From positions 16,657 through 53,531 of the IMG/VR virus record IMGVR_UViG_3300030118_007125: a DNA stretch of 36,875 nucleotides; one strand, written 5' to 3'. Below are positions 19,044-26,349 of the stretch, in pieces (within the stretch, counting starts at the first letter, position 1; every line of letters starts with the position of its first letter). The notes below the pieces were generated by a model, which was given only the letters and a program-made list of their open reading frames with translations, was not told the origin of the DNA and made no database searches. This stretch comes from a virus. The translations under genes were made by a program, and so were the position numbers.

Positions 19044-19073
19044 GTGCATATTATTATTTAATTGTAATATAAT
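19044..19073 (+). promoter_or_regulatory. Early promoter (GTGCAT-18-TATAAT)
   Basis: Drives the gene at 19124. The leader ATAAGGAG lies shortly after the -10. Confidence 0.65.
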
Positions 19074-19123
19074 AATACCATAAGGAGAAAACATCAAATA
19101 TTCATTTTAAAAGGATATTAATT

Positions 19124-19519
19124 ATGAATAATATAATTACAAAAAGCCAGTGGGAAAAGATATTATCAGCTGTAAATATTCATTCTTTGAAATTACATCA
19201 ACATGATGATAGAATATATTCAGGTAAGACTTTAAAATCTTCACAAACTAGACATTATATCTATGATAATTATGATCACCATGATAGCCCAGGTCTTGAT
19301 TTTGTAATTCATGAAGGAAGTGATACTGGAAGATTAACAGTATATAATGGATCTGAAATGGCATACGCTCCTATTAACTTTGAAAAAGGTTTATATATTG
19401 CAAAAAACTTTTTTAATTTTAAAGGCAGTAATATGGCAGAAGAAATTGTTTGTGATTATGTGATGGATGGAAATCCTAAAATTAGATTATGGAATCAAGA
19501 ATCTTGTAATGTTATTTAA
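19124..19519 (+). CDS. Hypothetical protein, 131 residues
   Basis: Ribosome site AAAAGGATATTAATT. Histidine/aspartate-rich (SLKLHQHDDRIYSG, YDNYDHHDSPGLDFVIHEG), which could bind metal. The C-terminal half is globular (GLYIAKNFFNFKGSN). The stop is one base before the next promoter's -35. No family is recognised. Confidence 0.7.
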   Translation: MNNIITKSQWEKILSAVNIHSLKLHQHDDRIYSGKTLKSSQTRHYIYDNYDHHDSPGLDFVIHEGSDTGRLTVYNGSEMAYAPINFEKGLYIAKNFFNFKGSNMAEEIVCDYVMDGNPKIRLWNQESCNVI

Positions 19520-19520
19520 C

Positions 19521-19550
19521 GTGTATCATGTTCATAAATTATATTATAAT
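19521..19550 (+). promoter_or_regulatory. Early promoter (GTGTAT-18-TATAAT)
   Basis: Begins at the base after the TAA-C of the preceding gene. Drives 19598-20941. Confidence 0.75.
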
Positions 19551-19597
19551 ATTAGTATAAGGCAACACATTCACCCCTGTTCAAAAGGACATATAAA

Positions 19598-19831
19598 ATG
19601 ACTTTGAAAGAAGAGTATAGAGAAAGCATATATAATGCGATTAATGCTGGAGGATCTATAGGTTTATCTTTGAAAGAGATATTTTTAGAAATATTTGACG
19701 ATGATAAAATTGATGTTGCAGATTTTAATGATGAAAAAATGAAAATTGTTTTTAATATACTTGATGATCTTTTAGAAGAAGAAGTTGTGTCTTTTGATGA
19801 TGAAAAAGATTTATGGAAATGTATAAACTAG
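19598..19831 (+). CDS. EKDLW-family protein 1, winged-helix-like
   Basis: A 77-residue acidic helical protein: a helix (EEYRESIYNAINAG), a helix (LSLKEIFLEIF), a helix (KIVFNILDDLLEE), then a strand pair (EVVSFDDEKDLWKC). The same plan and ending occur at 20666 and 22624. Three helices followed by 'ee.vxfdxekDLW' fits a winged helix whose wing ends in W. DNA or protein binding is inferred, not shown. Confidence 0.7.
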   Translation: MTLKEEYRESIYNAINAGGSIGLSLKEIFLEIFDDDKIDVADFNDEKMKIVFNILDDLLEEEVVSFDDEKDLWKCIN

Positions 19832-19843
19832 AAAGGTTAAGTT

Positions 19844-20098
19844 ATGTCATACTTCAAAGAAGCTAAAACTGTGGGTGAACTTAAAGCTCTTATAAGCAAC
19901 TTACCTGACGATACTAAGCTATTAATGGGAAATAATAGCGGAGGTGGATACAGAAAGAAGATATGGGTTTTAAATATAAATAATAGCAATGAGCAGTTTG
20001 ATTTCTTGTTATATAAAATTAAATCTTATCAATGTTTAGAAGATAAAATTAAAGGTACTTATAATAATTTAAAAGACATTGTAATATTTGGATGTTAA
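19844..20098 (+). CDS. Hypothetical protein, 84 residues
   Basis: Ribosome site GAAAGGTTAAGTT. The opening KTVGELKALISNLPDDTKL matches the 9794 protein's plan. A glycine-rich loop (MGNNSGGGYRKKIW) and strands follow. Function unknown. Confidence 0.7.
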   Translation: MSYFKEAKTVGELKALISNLPDDTKLLMGNNSGGGYRKKIWVLNINNSNEQFDFLLYKIKSYQCLEDKIKGTYNNLKDIVIFGC

Positions 20099-20110
20099 AG
20101 GAGTTTTATT

Positions 20111-20392
20111 ATGAACAATCATTATACAGCTGAAGTTTGGAAAAAAGATCGTAGAGTTTCTGAGAAAAAGGGTGGGAAAAGATTTATTGAGTCAATTGAT
20201 TATGTAGGTAGACCTAAGTCTCATGTTCGAGGCTGTGTTGAAATGAAGTACCCAAGTGATAAAGGTTATATTATAGAAATATTTGAGACTTACGTAACAA
20301 GAAGAAATATTATATCAGGCAAAGAATTTCAAGAGAGATATGATACACCTTATTACTGCTCTCCATCTTCAGAAAGATATTGGAGCATGTAG
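20111..20392 (+). CDS. Hypothetical basic protein, 93 residues
   Basis: Ribosome site AAAGGAGTTTTATT. Basic N-terminal half (KKDRRVSEKKGGKRF), then RPKSHVRGCVEMKYPSDKG and an aromatic C-terminus (TPYYCSPSSERYWSM). The lysine/arginine content suggests nucleic acid contact. Not recognised. Confidence 0.7.
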   Translation: MNNHYTAEVWKKDRRVSEKKGGKRFIESIDYVGRPKSHVRGCVEMKYPSDKGYIIEIFETYVTRRNIISGKEFQERYDTPYYCSPSSERYWSM

Positions 20393-20449
20393 TATGGTTT
20401 AATTGTCTAATAAGGTAACAACAATTTATTTATTAAAAAGGCATTCGAC

Positions 20450-20659
20450 ATGTTTTTTATATTCAAGCATAACAATCAAAAAGTTTTTGAAGGTATTTTA
20501 AAGCAACATGCTTTTAAGATTAGCAAACTTATTAATGATAACCCAAGCGATAGTTTTTCTCTTAAGATTATTAAGCATCTTAAAACAAAGGATAAAGTAA
20601 TAAAGGAAATTACAAACTCATGTGACATTACTGAGTACTGCTTGTTTAGTTTGCTATAA
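20450..20659 (+). CDS. Hypothetical protein, 69 residues
   Basis: Ribosome site AAAAAGGCATTCGAC. A strand, then a lysine-rich helical body (LKQHAFKISKLINDNPSDS, IKHLKTKDKVIKEI) and a short cysteine-containing tail. Not recognised. The opposite-strand open frame is a shadow. Confidence 0.65.
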   Translation: MFFIFKHNNQKVFEGILKQHAFKISKLINDNPSDSFSLKIIKHLKTKDKVIKEITNSCDITEYCLFSLL

Positions 20660-20665
20660 GACAAT

Positions 20666-20941
20666 ATGTTTAATCATAATTCTTCAAAAGACAAAATTGA
20701 AAAAATCATATTAGATTCAGTTAATTCATGTATATTAACTAGGGTTTCTTTATACTCAACATGTAAAGAAGTATTTAGTATTTCTAACATCATAGAATAT
20801 GAAAGTACACTATCAGCTATATACCAAGTATTAGATGAGTTAGTTAAAGAAAAACAAATTACATTTAATAAAGAAAAAGACTTGCGTATGATTGCATATT
20901 ATACTTTAAATACTTTAATTAAAAAAGCTAAAAATATTTAA
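20666..20941 (+). CDS. EKDLW-family protein 2
   Basis: A 91-residue relative of the 19598 protein: helix (DKIEKIILDSV), helix, helix (SAIYQVLDELVKE), then QITFNKEKDLRM in place of EKDLW, so the tryptophan is lost. A 14-residue lysine-rich tail follows. The frame stays open past its TAA into a coding-like stretch (20942-21043), described separately. Confidence 0.65.
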   Translation: MFNHNSSKDKIEKIILDSVNSCILTRVSLYSTCKEVFSISNIIEYESTLSAIYQVLDELVKEKQITFNKEKDLRMIAYYTLNTLIKKAKNI

Positions 20942-21043
20942 AAGGATATTACTTATGAGATCTATAACTTACGGGAAGAGAATGTTAATAGTCTTAGACT
21001 TAATACAAAAGAAGAGTTGTTTGAGAAGTTAGTAGACTATTAG
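20942..21043 (+). pseudogene. Coding-like remnant without a start in frame
   Basis: In the same frame as the preceding gene but after its TAA, this stretch reads 33 residues (ITYEIYNLREENVNSLRLN, then TKEELFEKLVDY) with normal codon use. A proper ribosome site and ATG (AAAAGGATATTACTTATG) sit at its start, but in a different frame that yields only an unrelated 25-residue peptide. It is probably a small gene broken by a short deletion near its start. Stop readthrough from 20666 is the alternative. Confidence 0.5.
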
Positions 21044-21044
21044 C

Positions 21045-21074
21045 GTGCAATTAATTTTTATTTAGTTGTATAAT
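21045..21074 (+). promoter_or_regulatory. Early promoter (GTGCAA-18-TATAAT)
   Basis: Immediately follows the remnant's stop. Drives 21135-22554. Confidence 0.7.
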
Positions 21075-21134
21075 AAATCATAAGGCAAAATTAATTCATT
21101 AATTTAAAATAATTTATGATTAAGGAGAAAAGAT

Positions 21135-21467
21135 ATGGGATTAAGAGTAGACAAAGTTTTATTAGACTTAGTGGATAGGGGAATAAAGATAAATGGTGAT
21201 CTGATAGTGAAAGCATCGTTTGTTAAGGGACTAGAGACTATAAATGTATTAGTAACAACATGTGAGAGAAGAGAGTATGGAGAGAAAGAAGATAAAAACT
21301 GGTATGAAGATAAAAATGGTTTTGTAAGATTGTGGGTTGTAGTTGAGGGATATGGCGAGAAGCATGCCAGTGGTATAAAACCTTTTCAGACGGTTAACGG
21401 TAATGCAAGTGATCATGTATCGATAAAAACATTTATTAAAAATGGTTTTAGAAAAGATTTGTTTTAA
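21135..21467 (+). CDS. Hypothetical protein, 110 residues
   Basis: Ribosome site AAGGAGAAAAGAT. A mixed alpha/beta protein with RVDKVLLDLVDRGIKINGDL, then GLETINVLVTTCERREYGE and a glycine/lysine-rich C-terminus. Purine-rich codon use like the 14.5-16 kb genes. Not recognised. Confidence 0.7.
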   Translation: MGLRVDKVLLDLVDRGIKINGDLIVKASFVKGLETINVLVTTCERREYGEKEDKNWYEDKNGFVRLWVVVEGYGEKHASGIKPFQTVNGNASDHVSIKTFIKNGFRKDLF

Positions 21468-21510
21468 TCATAAGAAAACAATAATTCATTCATTTAAAAG
21501 GAGTGCTGTT

Positions 21511-21834
21511 ATGATTATTAATGTTCGTTGGGAATTTGATTTGAGAGACAATGCTGATCAAGGTAATCTTAAAGAATTTGGAATTGATTCATTAAGAGAT
21601 TATGATGAACTACATACTAATGATAAAAGAAATGTTTATGAGCGTTTTGCAGCTGCAAATGATATTCCTTTAAAAGTTGATCTGTCTAAATATTGGCGAG
21701 AGCCTGAGAATGCTTGTGAAGAAGATATCACAGAATTCCTTAGTGATAAGTGGGGCTGGTTAGTTAAAAGCTGGAGTAAGGAATGGTGTGTTGAAGATCA
21801 TATTGAAGATCATATCGACTGTTTTGTAGATTAA
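21511..21834 (+). CDS. WDF-type small protein 2
   Basis: I start it at ATG 21511 (AAAAGGAGTGCTGTT), giving 107 residues; the longer open frame overlaps the preceding gene. It begins IINVRWEFDLRDN, has AANDIPLKVDL in the middle and ends with an acidic, tryptophan-rich part (SDKWGWLVKSWSKEWCVEDH). This is the longest of the family that includes 10005 and 34082. Confidence 0.7.
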   Translation: MIINVRWEFDLRDNADQGNLKEFGIDSLRDYDELHTNDKRNVYERFAAANDIPLKVDLSKYWREPENACEEDITEFLSDKWGWLVKSWSKEWCVEDHIEDHIDCFVD

Positions 21835-21856
21835 TTAAAAACAAAGGAAAAATAAA

Positions 21857-22291
21857 ATGGCAGCAAGAAAACTTTTAACAGTATTTACTTTTGCAAAAGA
21901 TGGAGAATTCTTTTCTGATTCTTTGGAAAACAAGGATTTACATATTGCCATTAAAGGTTATTGGTACGATAATCCTAAGTATAATGGTCCTGGTATTGAT
22001 AATAGTATCAGACTAAAGAGATTTAAAGAACTTGTATGTGAAGTACATTGTAAAGAAATCTTGAATACGCATAGTATATGGAGATCAACAGTTCTTGAGG
22101 AGGTTTACAAGAACGATAAGCATGTTAAGTTTAACGACCTAAGTGAATGTATGTGGCATCCTCCTAGAGAAAGCGATATAAAAAATGTAGTAAGTGATGA
22201 GGAGTTTGATAGGATGTGGTATCAAGAAAGAGCTATGGAGATTGGAATGTTGCACGGTATAGATGCTTACAATGATTATAGAGGATACTAG
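21857..22291 (+). CDS. Hypothetical protein, 144 residues
   Basis: Ribosome site AAAGGAAAAATAAA. It reads RKLLTVFTFAKDGEFFSDSL, then GYWYDNPKYNGPGID, then a histidine/cysteine stretch (ELVCEVHCKEILNTHSIW), ending MLHGIDAYNDYRGY. The CxxHC and HxxW residues could form a metal site. Not recognised. Confidence 0.7.
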   Translation: MAARKLLTVFTFAKDGEFFSDSLENKDLHIAIKGYWYDNPKYNGPGIDNSIRLKRFKELVCEVHCKEILNTHSIWRSTVLEEVYKNDKHVKFNDLSECMWHPPRESDIKNVVSDEEFDRMWYQERAMEIGMLHGIDAYNDYRGY

Positions 22292-22314
22292 AAAGTTTTT
22301 ATAAAGATATTACT

Positions 22315-22554
22315 ATGAATAGCAAGCATCAATTAATAATGTTCAAAGTTGAAGTATACATAACAGAAAACTACAAGTCTTATATTGATGATGTAATGTA
22401 TTGTATTGGTATCGAAGATGTTCAGAAGTATGTTAAAAAAAAGAGAGAAGAGATAGGAATTGAAAAATATAATGGCTATAGTACAGAAGCTATTCCTTTG
22501 TCTAGCTATTCAGCATCAATTATAAAGCTGGGAGTAGAGAATCATAAAGTGTAA
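22315..22554 (+). CDS. Hypothetical protein, 79 residues
   Basis: It starts at ATG 22315 (GATATTACT gives a weak site) or ATG 22339. A strand (MFKVEVYITENY), a helix (VQKYVKKKREEI), then a strand. A small beta-alpha-beta protein. The stop overlaps the -35 of the next promoter. Not recognised. Confidence 0.6.
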   Translation: MNSKHQLIMFKVEVYITENYKSYIDDVMYCIGIEDVQKYVKKKREEIGIEKYNGYSTEAIPLSSYSASIIKLGVENHKV

Positions 22555-22578
22555 TAATTATTAAACAAATTATATAAT
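22549..22578 (+). promoter_or_regulatory. Early promoter (GTGTAA-18-TATAAT)
   Basis: Formed by the last codon and stop of the gene at 22315. Drives 22624-23088. Confidence 0.65.
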
Positions 22579-22623
22579 ATACATATACAAAAAGGAATTA
22601 TTTATTTTGATTGTGAGGATTAA

Positions 22624-22851
22624 ATGATTTTAACTGATGATATTATAAATGAGTTAAAAGAAAACGTGATGGATATAATTGAAGGCTGCTGTATAACTTT
22701 AAAAAACCTATATCAAGTTATAAATAATTTTGGTATAAATTCTGAAGAGTCTATTTCTTTAAAATATTTGGTTGTTACTTTAGAGTTGTTAGAAGAAGAA
22801 AACAAAGTTTATTATGACGAAGAACAAGATCTTTGGTGTTATAAATTATAG
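22624..22851 (+). CDS. EKDLW-family protein 3
   Basis: A 75-residue protein with the same three-helix plus wing plan as 19598: IINELKENVMDIIEGC, NLYQVINNFG, YLVVTLELLEEE, then NKVYYDEEQDLWCYKL. The conserved DLW lies five residues before the end. Ribosome site GAGGATTAA. Confidence 0.7.
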   Translation: MILTDDIINELKENVMDIIEGCCITLKNLYQVINNFGINSEESISLKYLVVTLELLEEENKVYYDEEQDLWCYKL

Positions 22852-22863
22852 AAAGGTTATATT

Positions 22864-23088
22864 ATGTCTATAAGTGAAAAAGAAAGATTTAATCTAAAGA
22901 TTCGACAAATAAAAAGACTTTTACATCAAGCTTATCAGATTGTACCAGATGTTAATTGTGATAAAGCATATGAAAGTTGGTACAAAAATATAGTAACTAG
23001 CTTAGATAGTATTCATTGTCATGATAATAAAAGCAAATATACAATGAGAGACACATATAAAGATTGGATACTAGAAAAAGACAATTAA
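22864..23088 (+). CDS. Hypothetical helical protein, 74 residues
   Basis: Ribosome site GAAAGGTTATATT. Charged and helical: KERFNLKIRQIKRLLHQAY, then a Cys/Tyr/Trp-rich stretch (DVNCDKAYESWYKNI) and a histidine-containing end. Cotranscribed with 22624. Not recognised. Confidence 0.65.
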   Translation: MSISEKERFNLKIRQIKRLLHQAYQIVPDVNCDKAYESWYKNIVTSLDSIHCHDNKSKYTMRDTYKDWILEKDN

Positions 23089-23128
23089 ATAGAAAAATAA
23101 AGTTTAAGTTAATTTAAAAAACCAATAT

Positions 23129-23157
23129 GTGCATTTTTTATAATATTGATTTATAAT
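23129..23157 (+). promoter_or_regulatory. Early promoter (GTGCAT-17-TATAAT)
   Basis: Leader (ATTAATATAATAAATAAAAC) matches those in the C-rich block. Drives 23203 and the following small genes. Confidence 0.7.
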
Positions 23158-23202
23158 ATTAATATAATAAATAAAACAAATTTAAATATTTAAGGATATA
23201 CC

Positions 23203-23490
23203 ATGTCTAAAGAAGTTTATGAATTATTAAATAATGATTATGAAAAATCATCTAACAATACTAGTTATCCGTATGGTCGCAGTCGTGGAGACGTTAGAAG
23301 AACAACTGTATATGTTAGAAAGGATGGAAAATCAGTTCCAGAGCAAGATCTAAAATTACTACAGGATCGTGATGCAGAGATTATTAAAAGAGGTGGTTCA
23401 ATGGCTGCACTTGGTGGTGTATATACAACAACGCTTTCGCAAGATGGAATGTCATTGGTTGTTAAATATTATAGACATACTGCAGGATAA
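23203..23490 (+). CDS. Hypothetical protein, 95 residues
   Basis: ATG after AAGGATATACC. A polar N-terminus (ELLNNDYEKSSNNTSYPYGR) leads into a basic strand region (VRRTTVYVRKDGKSVP), then a helix (LQDRDAEIIKRGG) and strands. The arginine-rich middle may bind nucleic acid. Not recognised. Confidence 0.7.
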   Translation: MSKEVYELLNNDYEKSSNNTSYPYGRSRGDVRRTTVYVRKDGKSVPEQDLKLLQDRDAEIIKRGGSMAALGGVYTTTLSQDGMSLVVKYYRHTAG

Positions 23491-23505
23491 TAGGAGTTGT
23501 AAACA

Positions 23506-23682
23506 ATGTCTAAGAATAATCAAGCTAATAGAGCAATTCTAATTAACAAAGTCATTTCTAATTGGGATAATGATCAACTTAAAAGTTATGTTGTTAGCAG
23601 CTTGCAAAGATGGTATAAAGAATCAAATATTGATTTTGATTTAGACTGGTCAAAAGAATTTAAAACAAAAGCTGAGGTGTAG
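23506..23682 (+). CDS. Hypothetical protein, 58 residues
   Basis: Strong ribosome site (TAGGAGTTGTAAACA). Helical: ANRAILINKVISNWDNDQL, then YVVSSLQRWYKES and an acidic/lysine tail. It lies two bases before the next gene. Not recognised. Confidence 0.65.
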   Translation: MSKNNQANRAILINKVISNWDNDQLKSYVVSSLQRWYKESNIDFDLDWSKEFKTKAEV

Positions 23683-23684
23683 TC

Positions 23685-23900
23685 ATGTCACATTTAAGAA
23701 GTATGATTGGCAAAGAAGTCCTTATATATCCTGGTGATACACATTACAAGAAAGGAATAATTGAACAAATAACTAACTTTGGTGTATTGTTTAAAATTAC
23801 AGAAGCATCTAAGTATAGTGATAAATATGTCGTAGGTAACTTACATTTTATATCTTTTTCTGCTAATCTATCTTTTAGGGAAGTACAAAGCAATGTCTAA
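23685..23900 (+). CDS. Small SH3-like protein, 71 residues
   Basis: Starts two bases after the preceding stop. SMIGKEVLIYPGDTHYKKGI, then IEQITNFGVLFKITEASKYS, has the 'Gk.V.iy.gd...kG.i..i...gv.fki' pattern of a small barrel. Overlaps the next gene's start by eight bases. Confidence 0.65.
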   Translation: MSHLRSMIGKEVLIYPGDTHYKKGIIEQITNFGVLFKITEASKYSDKYVVGNLHFISFSANLSFREVQSNV

Positions 23901-24312
23901 AGAAGAAAACATTTTTAAAACTTTAACTTTTAAAAAAAAGATTAGAAATCATATTGTTGATCAAGAAATTGATATTACAATAGAGAAAAGTTATAATGAA
24001 TATTCAGGTAAATATGAAGTTATGTTTAAAGAAAATGATATATGTTATATTTCTTTATATTTAACTAACAGACATTATGGTGGTCCTGAAGAAGGTGGTT
24101 GGTGGTATAATACAAATAATCTTTATTTAACAATACCTACAGTATTTAATAGTAATGCTATTAATAAAATCATTGACAACTTTATAAAAGAAAAAGTCGA
24201 AGAAGAAATGTATGGTGATATTAATTCTGTTTTAGGTGGGCAAGACGGATGGATAATAATAGAAAAAGTTCCTGGTAATCTTGAAAGAGCAGAAAGACAA
24301 ACTTACTGTTAA
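23893..24312 (+). CDS. Hypothetical protein, 139 residues
   Basis: Strand-rich protein with basic and acidic strips, a glycine/tryptophan patch in the middle (YGGPEEGGWWYNTN) and a helix after it (NKIIDNFIKEKVEEEM). It ends ERAERQTYC. Start overlaps the previous stop (ATGTCTAA). Not recognised. Confidence 0.7.
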   Translation: MSKEENIFKTLTFKKKIRNHIVDQEIDITIEKSYNEYSGKYEVMFKENDICYISLYLTNRHYGGPEEGGWWYNTNNLYLTIPTVFNSNAINKIIDNFIKEKVEEEMYGDINSVLGGQDGWIIIEKVPGNLERAERQTYC

Positions 24313-24333
24313 AGTAAATACAAATCTTTTTGT

Positions 24334-24459
24334 ATGAAAGTAATTGCTTTGAATAGAAACAAAAATAATGATTTAATAGTTGTTTTTTTAGTGTTATTGC
24401 CTTGTGTGTGGTTTATTTTATTATACAGTATTATTAAAATGTTAGAATCATTTTTTTAA
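24334..24459 (+). CDS. 41-residue membrane peptide
   Basis: A basic start (ALNRNKNN) followed by one long hydrophobic helix (LIVVFLVLLPCVWFILLYSI) and a short end (KMLESFF). The positive-inside rule puts the N-terminus in the cytoplasm. The ribosome site is weak. Confidence 0.55.
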   Translation: MKVIALNRNKNNDLIVVFLVLLPCVWFILLYSIIKMLESFF

Positions 24460-24484
24460 AATACAAATTAAAAGTTGGCTAAAA

Positions 24485-24772
24485 ATGTTTTTAAAAGAAG
24501 AAATATCAAACATATTATTAAATTCAAATAGTTTAAATCAATTAATTTCTGATTTAAAAAAAATATCTAGCTACGGAAGTAATGATCAAGCAAGTTGGCT
24601 GTTAGAGGATATAAGAAACATATCTTTAATTGCTAAAAAAGGTGATTACTTTTATATTTTAGAATCACCTTATAATGATTTTGAAGTATTCTGTATAGAT
24701 GTTTTTTCTAAAAAAGATCGGTTAAGCCTAAAAAAAGACGGTTTTAAATTCTATAAAATAACTAAAGATTGA
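24485..24772 (+). CDS. Hypothetical protein, 95 residues, paralog of 25505
   Basis: Two helices (NSLNQLISDLKKI, ASWLLEDIRNI) then strands (DYFYILESPYNDFEVFCIDVF) and FKFYKITKD at the end. The 25505 protein has the same order: IQAIYLLSEIQRNI, KFVIYPSKSGIDVFI, FKFYDLKT-like ending. They look like diverged duplicates around the membrane genes 24782-25494. Confidence 0.65.
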   Translation: MFLKEEISNILLNSNSLNQLISDLKKISSYGSNDQASWLLEDIRNISLIAKKGDYFYILESPYNDFEVFCIDVFSKKDRLSLKKDGFKFYKITKD

Positions 24773-24781
24773 GGAAATCTT

Positions 24782-24967
24782 ATGATTAAAAATAACATAC
24801 TAGCGTATATCGGCTTAATCCTAATAGGAACTTCTACTGGATTGTTTGCGTCATTATTAGTAAATTACCCTAAAGAAACAATAGAGGCTTCAGCAATACT
24901 TTTTTCACTTTTGTCTTTGTATAGATTGTTTATTTATATAAAGAAAAAGAGTTCATATAATAATTGA
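24782..24967 (+). CDS. Two-helix membrane protein, 61 residues
   Basis: Ribosome site GAGGAAATCTT. Helix one (ILAYIGLILIGTSTGLFASL) and helix two (SAILFSLLSLYRLFIYI) are separated by a polar loop (VNYPKETIE), with a lysine-rich C-terminus. Function unknown. Confidence 0.65.
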   Translation: MIKNNILAYIGLILIGTSTGLFASLLVNYPKETIEASAILFSLLSLYRLFIYIKKKSSYNN

Positions 24968-24992
24968 TATACTATATAAAGAAAGTTTTTTT

Positions 24993-25214
24993 ATGAGAAA
25001 GTTTATTTTTAATGGAAAAAATTATCATGACATGATTATTAATTCTTGGTGTAATGGTGGTTCGTTTTTTTTAGATATAGCATCTAACGCATTATATGAC
25101 CATAATAAAGAGATCATATACATTGAAAAGTCTCATAAAAAAAACTATCTTATTGTACTAGAAAATAACAATAAATATTCTAACGTATTGCTTGATTTTA
25201 TTGATATAGAGTAA
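24993..25214 (+). CDS. Hypothetical protein, 73 residues
   Basis: Ribosome site AAAGAAAGTTTTTTT. Strand-rich with RKFIFNGKNYHDMIINSW, a glycine turn (CNGGSF), then YIEKSHKKNYLIVLENNN. Not recognised. Confidence 0.65.
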   Translation: MRKFIFNGKNYHDMIINSWCNGGSFFLDIASNALYDHNKEIIYIEKSHKKNYLIVLENNNKYSNVLLDFIDIE

Positions 25215-25224
25215 GAATATTGTT

Positions 25225-25253
25225 GTGTATTAAATAAATATATTATTTATAAT
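25225..25253 (+). promoter_or_regulatory. Early promoter (GTGTAT-17-TATAAT)
   Basis: Drives the membrane gene at 25306 and the following set to 26859. Confidence 0.7.
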
Positions 25254-25305
25254 AATAGTATAAGGTAAATAAAAACAATTAAAACTGGATAAAGGATTTA
25301 ATATA

Positions 25306-25494
25306 ATGTTTAATTTTGTTTTTAACGTAGAGCATGAGTGGTATAAATATTTTTATAGAGGTGCTGATATTACTTTTTTTAATTTACTTAAATTGCAATT
25401 AAAAATATTTGCAAATATATTTGCAATTAGTTTAGCTTTTACTTTACCTATTTGTTTTATGATGTTTGGTGCTTATTATCTAGACTTGCTTTAG
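25306..25494 (+). CDS. Small membrane protein, HEW family member 3
   Basis: A 62-residue relative of the 7960 protein, 17 kb away: FNFVFNVEHEWYKYF, then LLKLQLKIFANIFAISLAF, then LPICFMMFGAYYLDLL. HEW, the 'P..f/lMM.G' segment and the 'YYLDLL' end are shared. One membrane helix. Each copy follows its own early promoter. Confidence 0.75.
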   Translation: MFNFVFNVEHEWYKYFYRGADITFFNLLKLQLKIFANIFAISLAFTLPICFMMFGAYYLDLL

Positions 25495-25504
25495 GATTAT
25501 TAAA

Positions 25505-25771
25505 TTGTTTGAAGAAGAAATAAAAAAAGCGCAAGACTTAAAAGACTTTAAAAACATACTTTTAGACTGCTCAAAAAAAGACAAAAACGTATATAATAGA
25601 ATACAAGCCATTTATCTTCTATCTGAAATACAAAGAAATATAGACAGTACAAATGAAAAGATGAAATTTGTAATTTATCCTAGCAAAAGTGGAATAGATG
25701 TTTTTATAGGTAATGATGAAAAAGAAATGATAGAAAAATTTAACTGGAAATTTTATGATCTAAAAACCTAG
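25505..25771 (+). CDS. Hypothetical protein, 88 residues, paralog of 24485
   Basis: TTG start, with AGGATTATTAAA upstream; no ATG fits. Helical first half (FEEEIKKAQDLKDFKNILL), then strands. Similar order to the 24485 protein, but with low identity. Confidence 0.6.
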   Translation: MFEEEIKKAQDLKDFKNILLDCSKKDKNVYNRIQAIYLLSEIQRNIDSTNEKMKFVIYPSKSGIDVFIGNDEKEMIEKFNWKFYDLKT

Positions 25772-25804
25772 TTGTAAATTATTAAAATTAAGCGAGTAAT
25801 TTAA

Positions 25805-26341
25805 ATGAATAATAAGTTAACTTTTAGTTATAATGCTACGAATAGAGAAGGCTATTGTTGGAACGTAAGAACAAATGAAATAATAAATCCATATTCATTT
25901 ATGCGTTCAATTTTTAGAGACTTAGGGAAAAAGTCATCAATAGTCAAAAACAATAAAAGTATTTGTAGATTTGACTTGTCTAATTCAAAAGAAGTTATAA
26001 GTATAGACTTTGTAATAAGAGAAGAGATTATAAGCAGAGGTGTTAAAAATTCATTTCACATGAAGGGAAATAGTCATGAAGGTGTTTGGGGAAATAGATG
26101 GATAATTGGTTTAGATACTTTAACTGTTAAAGGTGAAAGAAATCAAGTATATGAATTCATATTGGAGCAACCTATGATATCAAGATTTTCTTGTGAAAAA
26201 TACAAAAATCTTGACAATGAAAAGATTGAAAGTATTATACTTAAAATTCATATAGATGAATTAGAAAAAAGAGTTCTAGAATGTTATCAGAGTATGTATG
26301 AATTTATTAGTCATTATATACATAAATTAGAAATCAGTTAG
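25805..26341 (+). CDS. QPM-family protein 1, tandem duplicate
   Basis: A 178-residue protein related to its neighbour at 26350. Shared landmarks in order: YCWNVRTNE / FYWNVFTDN, RFDLSNS / RIDLSES, ISIDFVIREE / ISIDFTIKEK, GNS...VWGNRW / GDS...VWGNFW, ERNQ / NRNL and QPMISR / QPMLSR. The fold looks all-beta with a C-terminal helix. No outside family is recognised. Ribosome site AGCGAGTAATTTAA is weak. Confidence 0.75.
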   Translation: MNNKLTFSYNATNREGYCWNVRTNEIINPYSFMRSIFRDLGKKSSIVKNNKSICRFDLSNSKEVISIDFVIREEIISRGVKNSFHMKGNSHEGVWGNRWIIGLDTLTVKGERNQVYEFILEQPMISRFSCEKYKNLDNEKIESIILKIHIDELEKRVLECYQSMYEFISHYIHKLEIS

Positions 26342-26349
26342 GATAATCT

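Noticed and set aside
20476-20664. Minus-strand open frame opposite the gene at 20450
   Set aside because: The plus-strand frame has a ribosome site and fits the operon. The opposite frame has neither.
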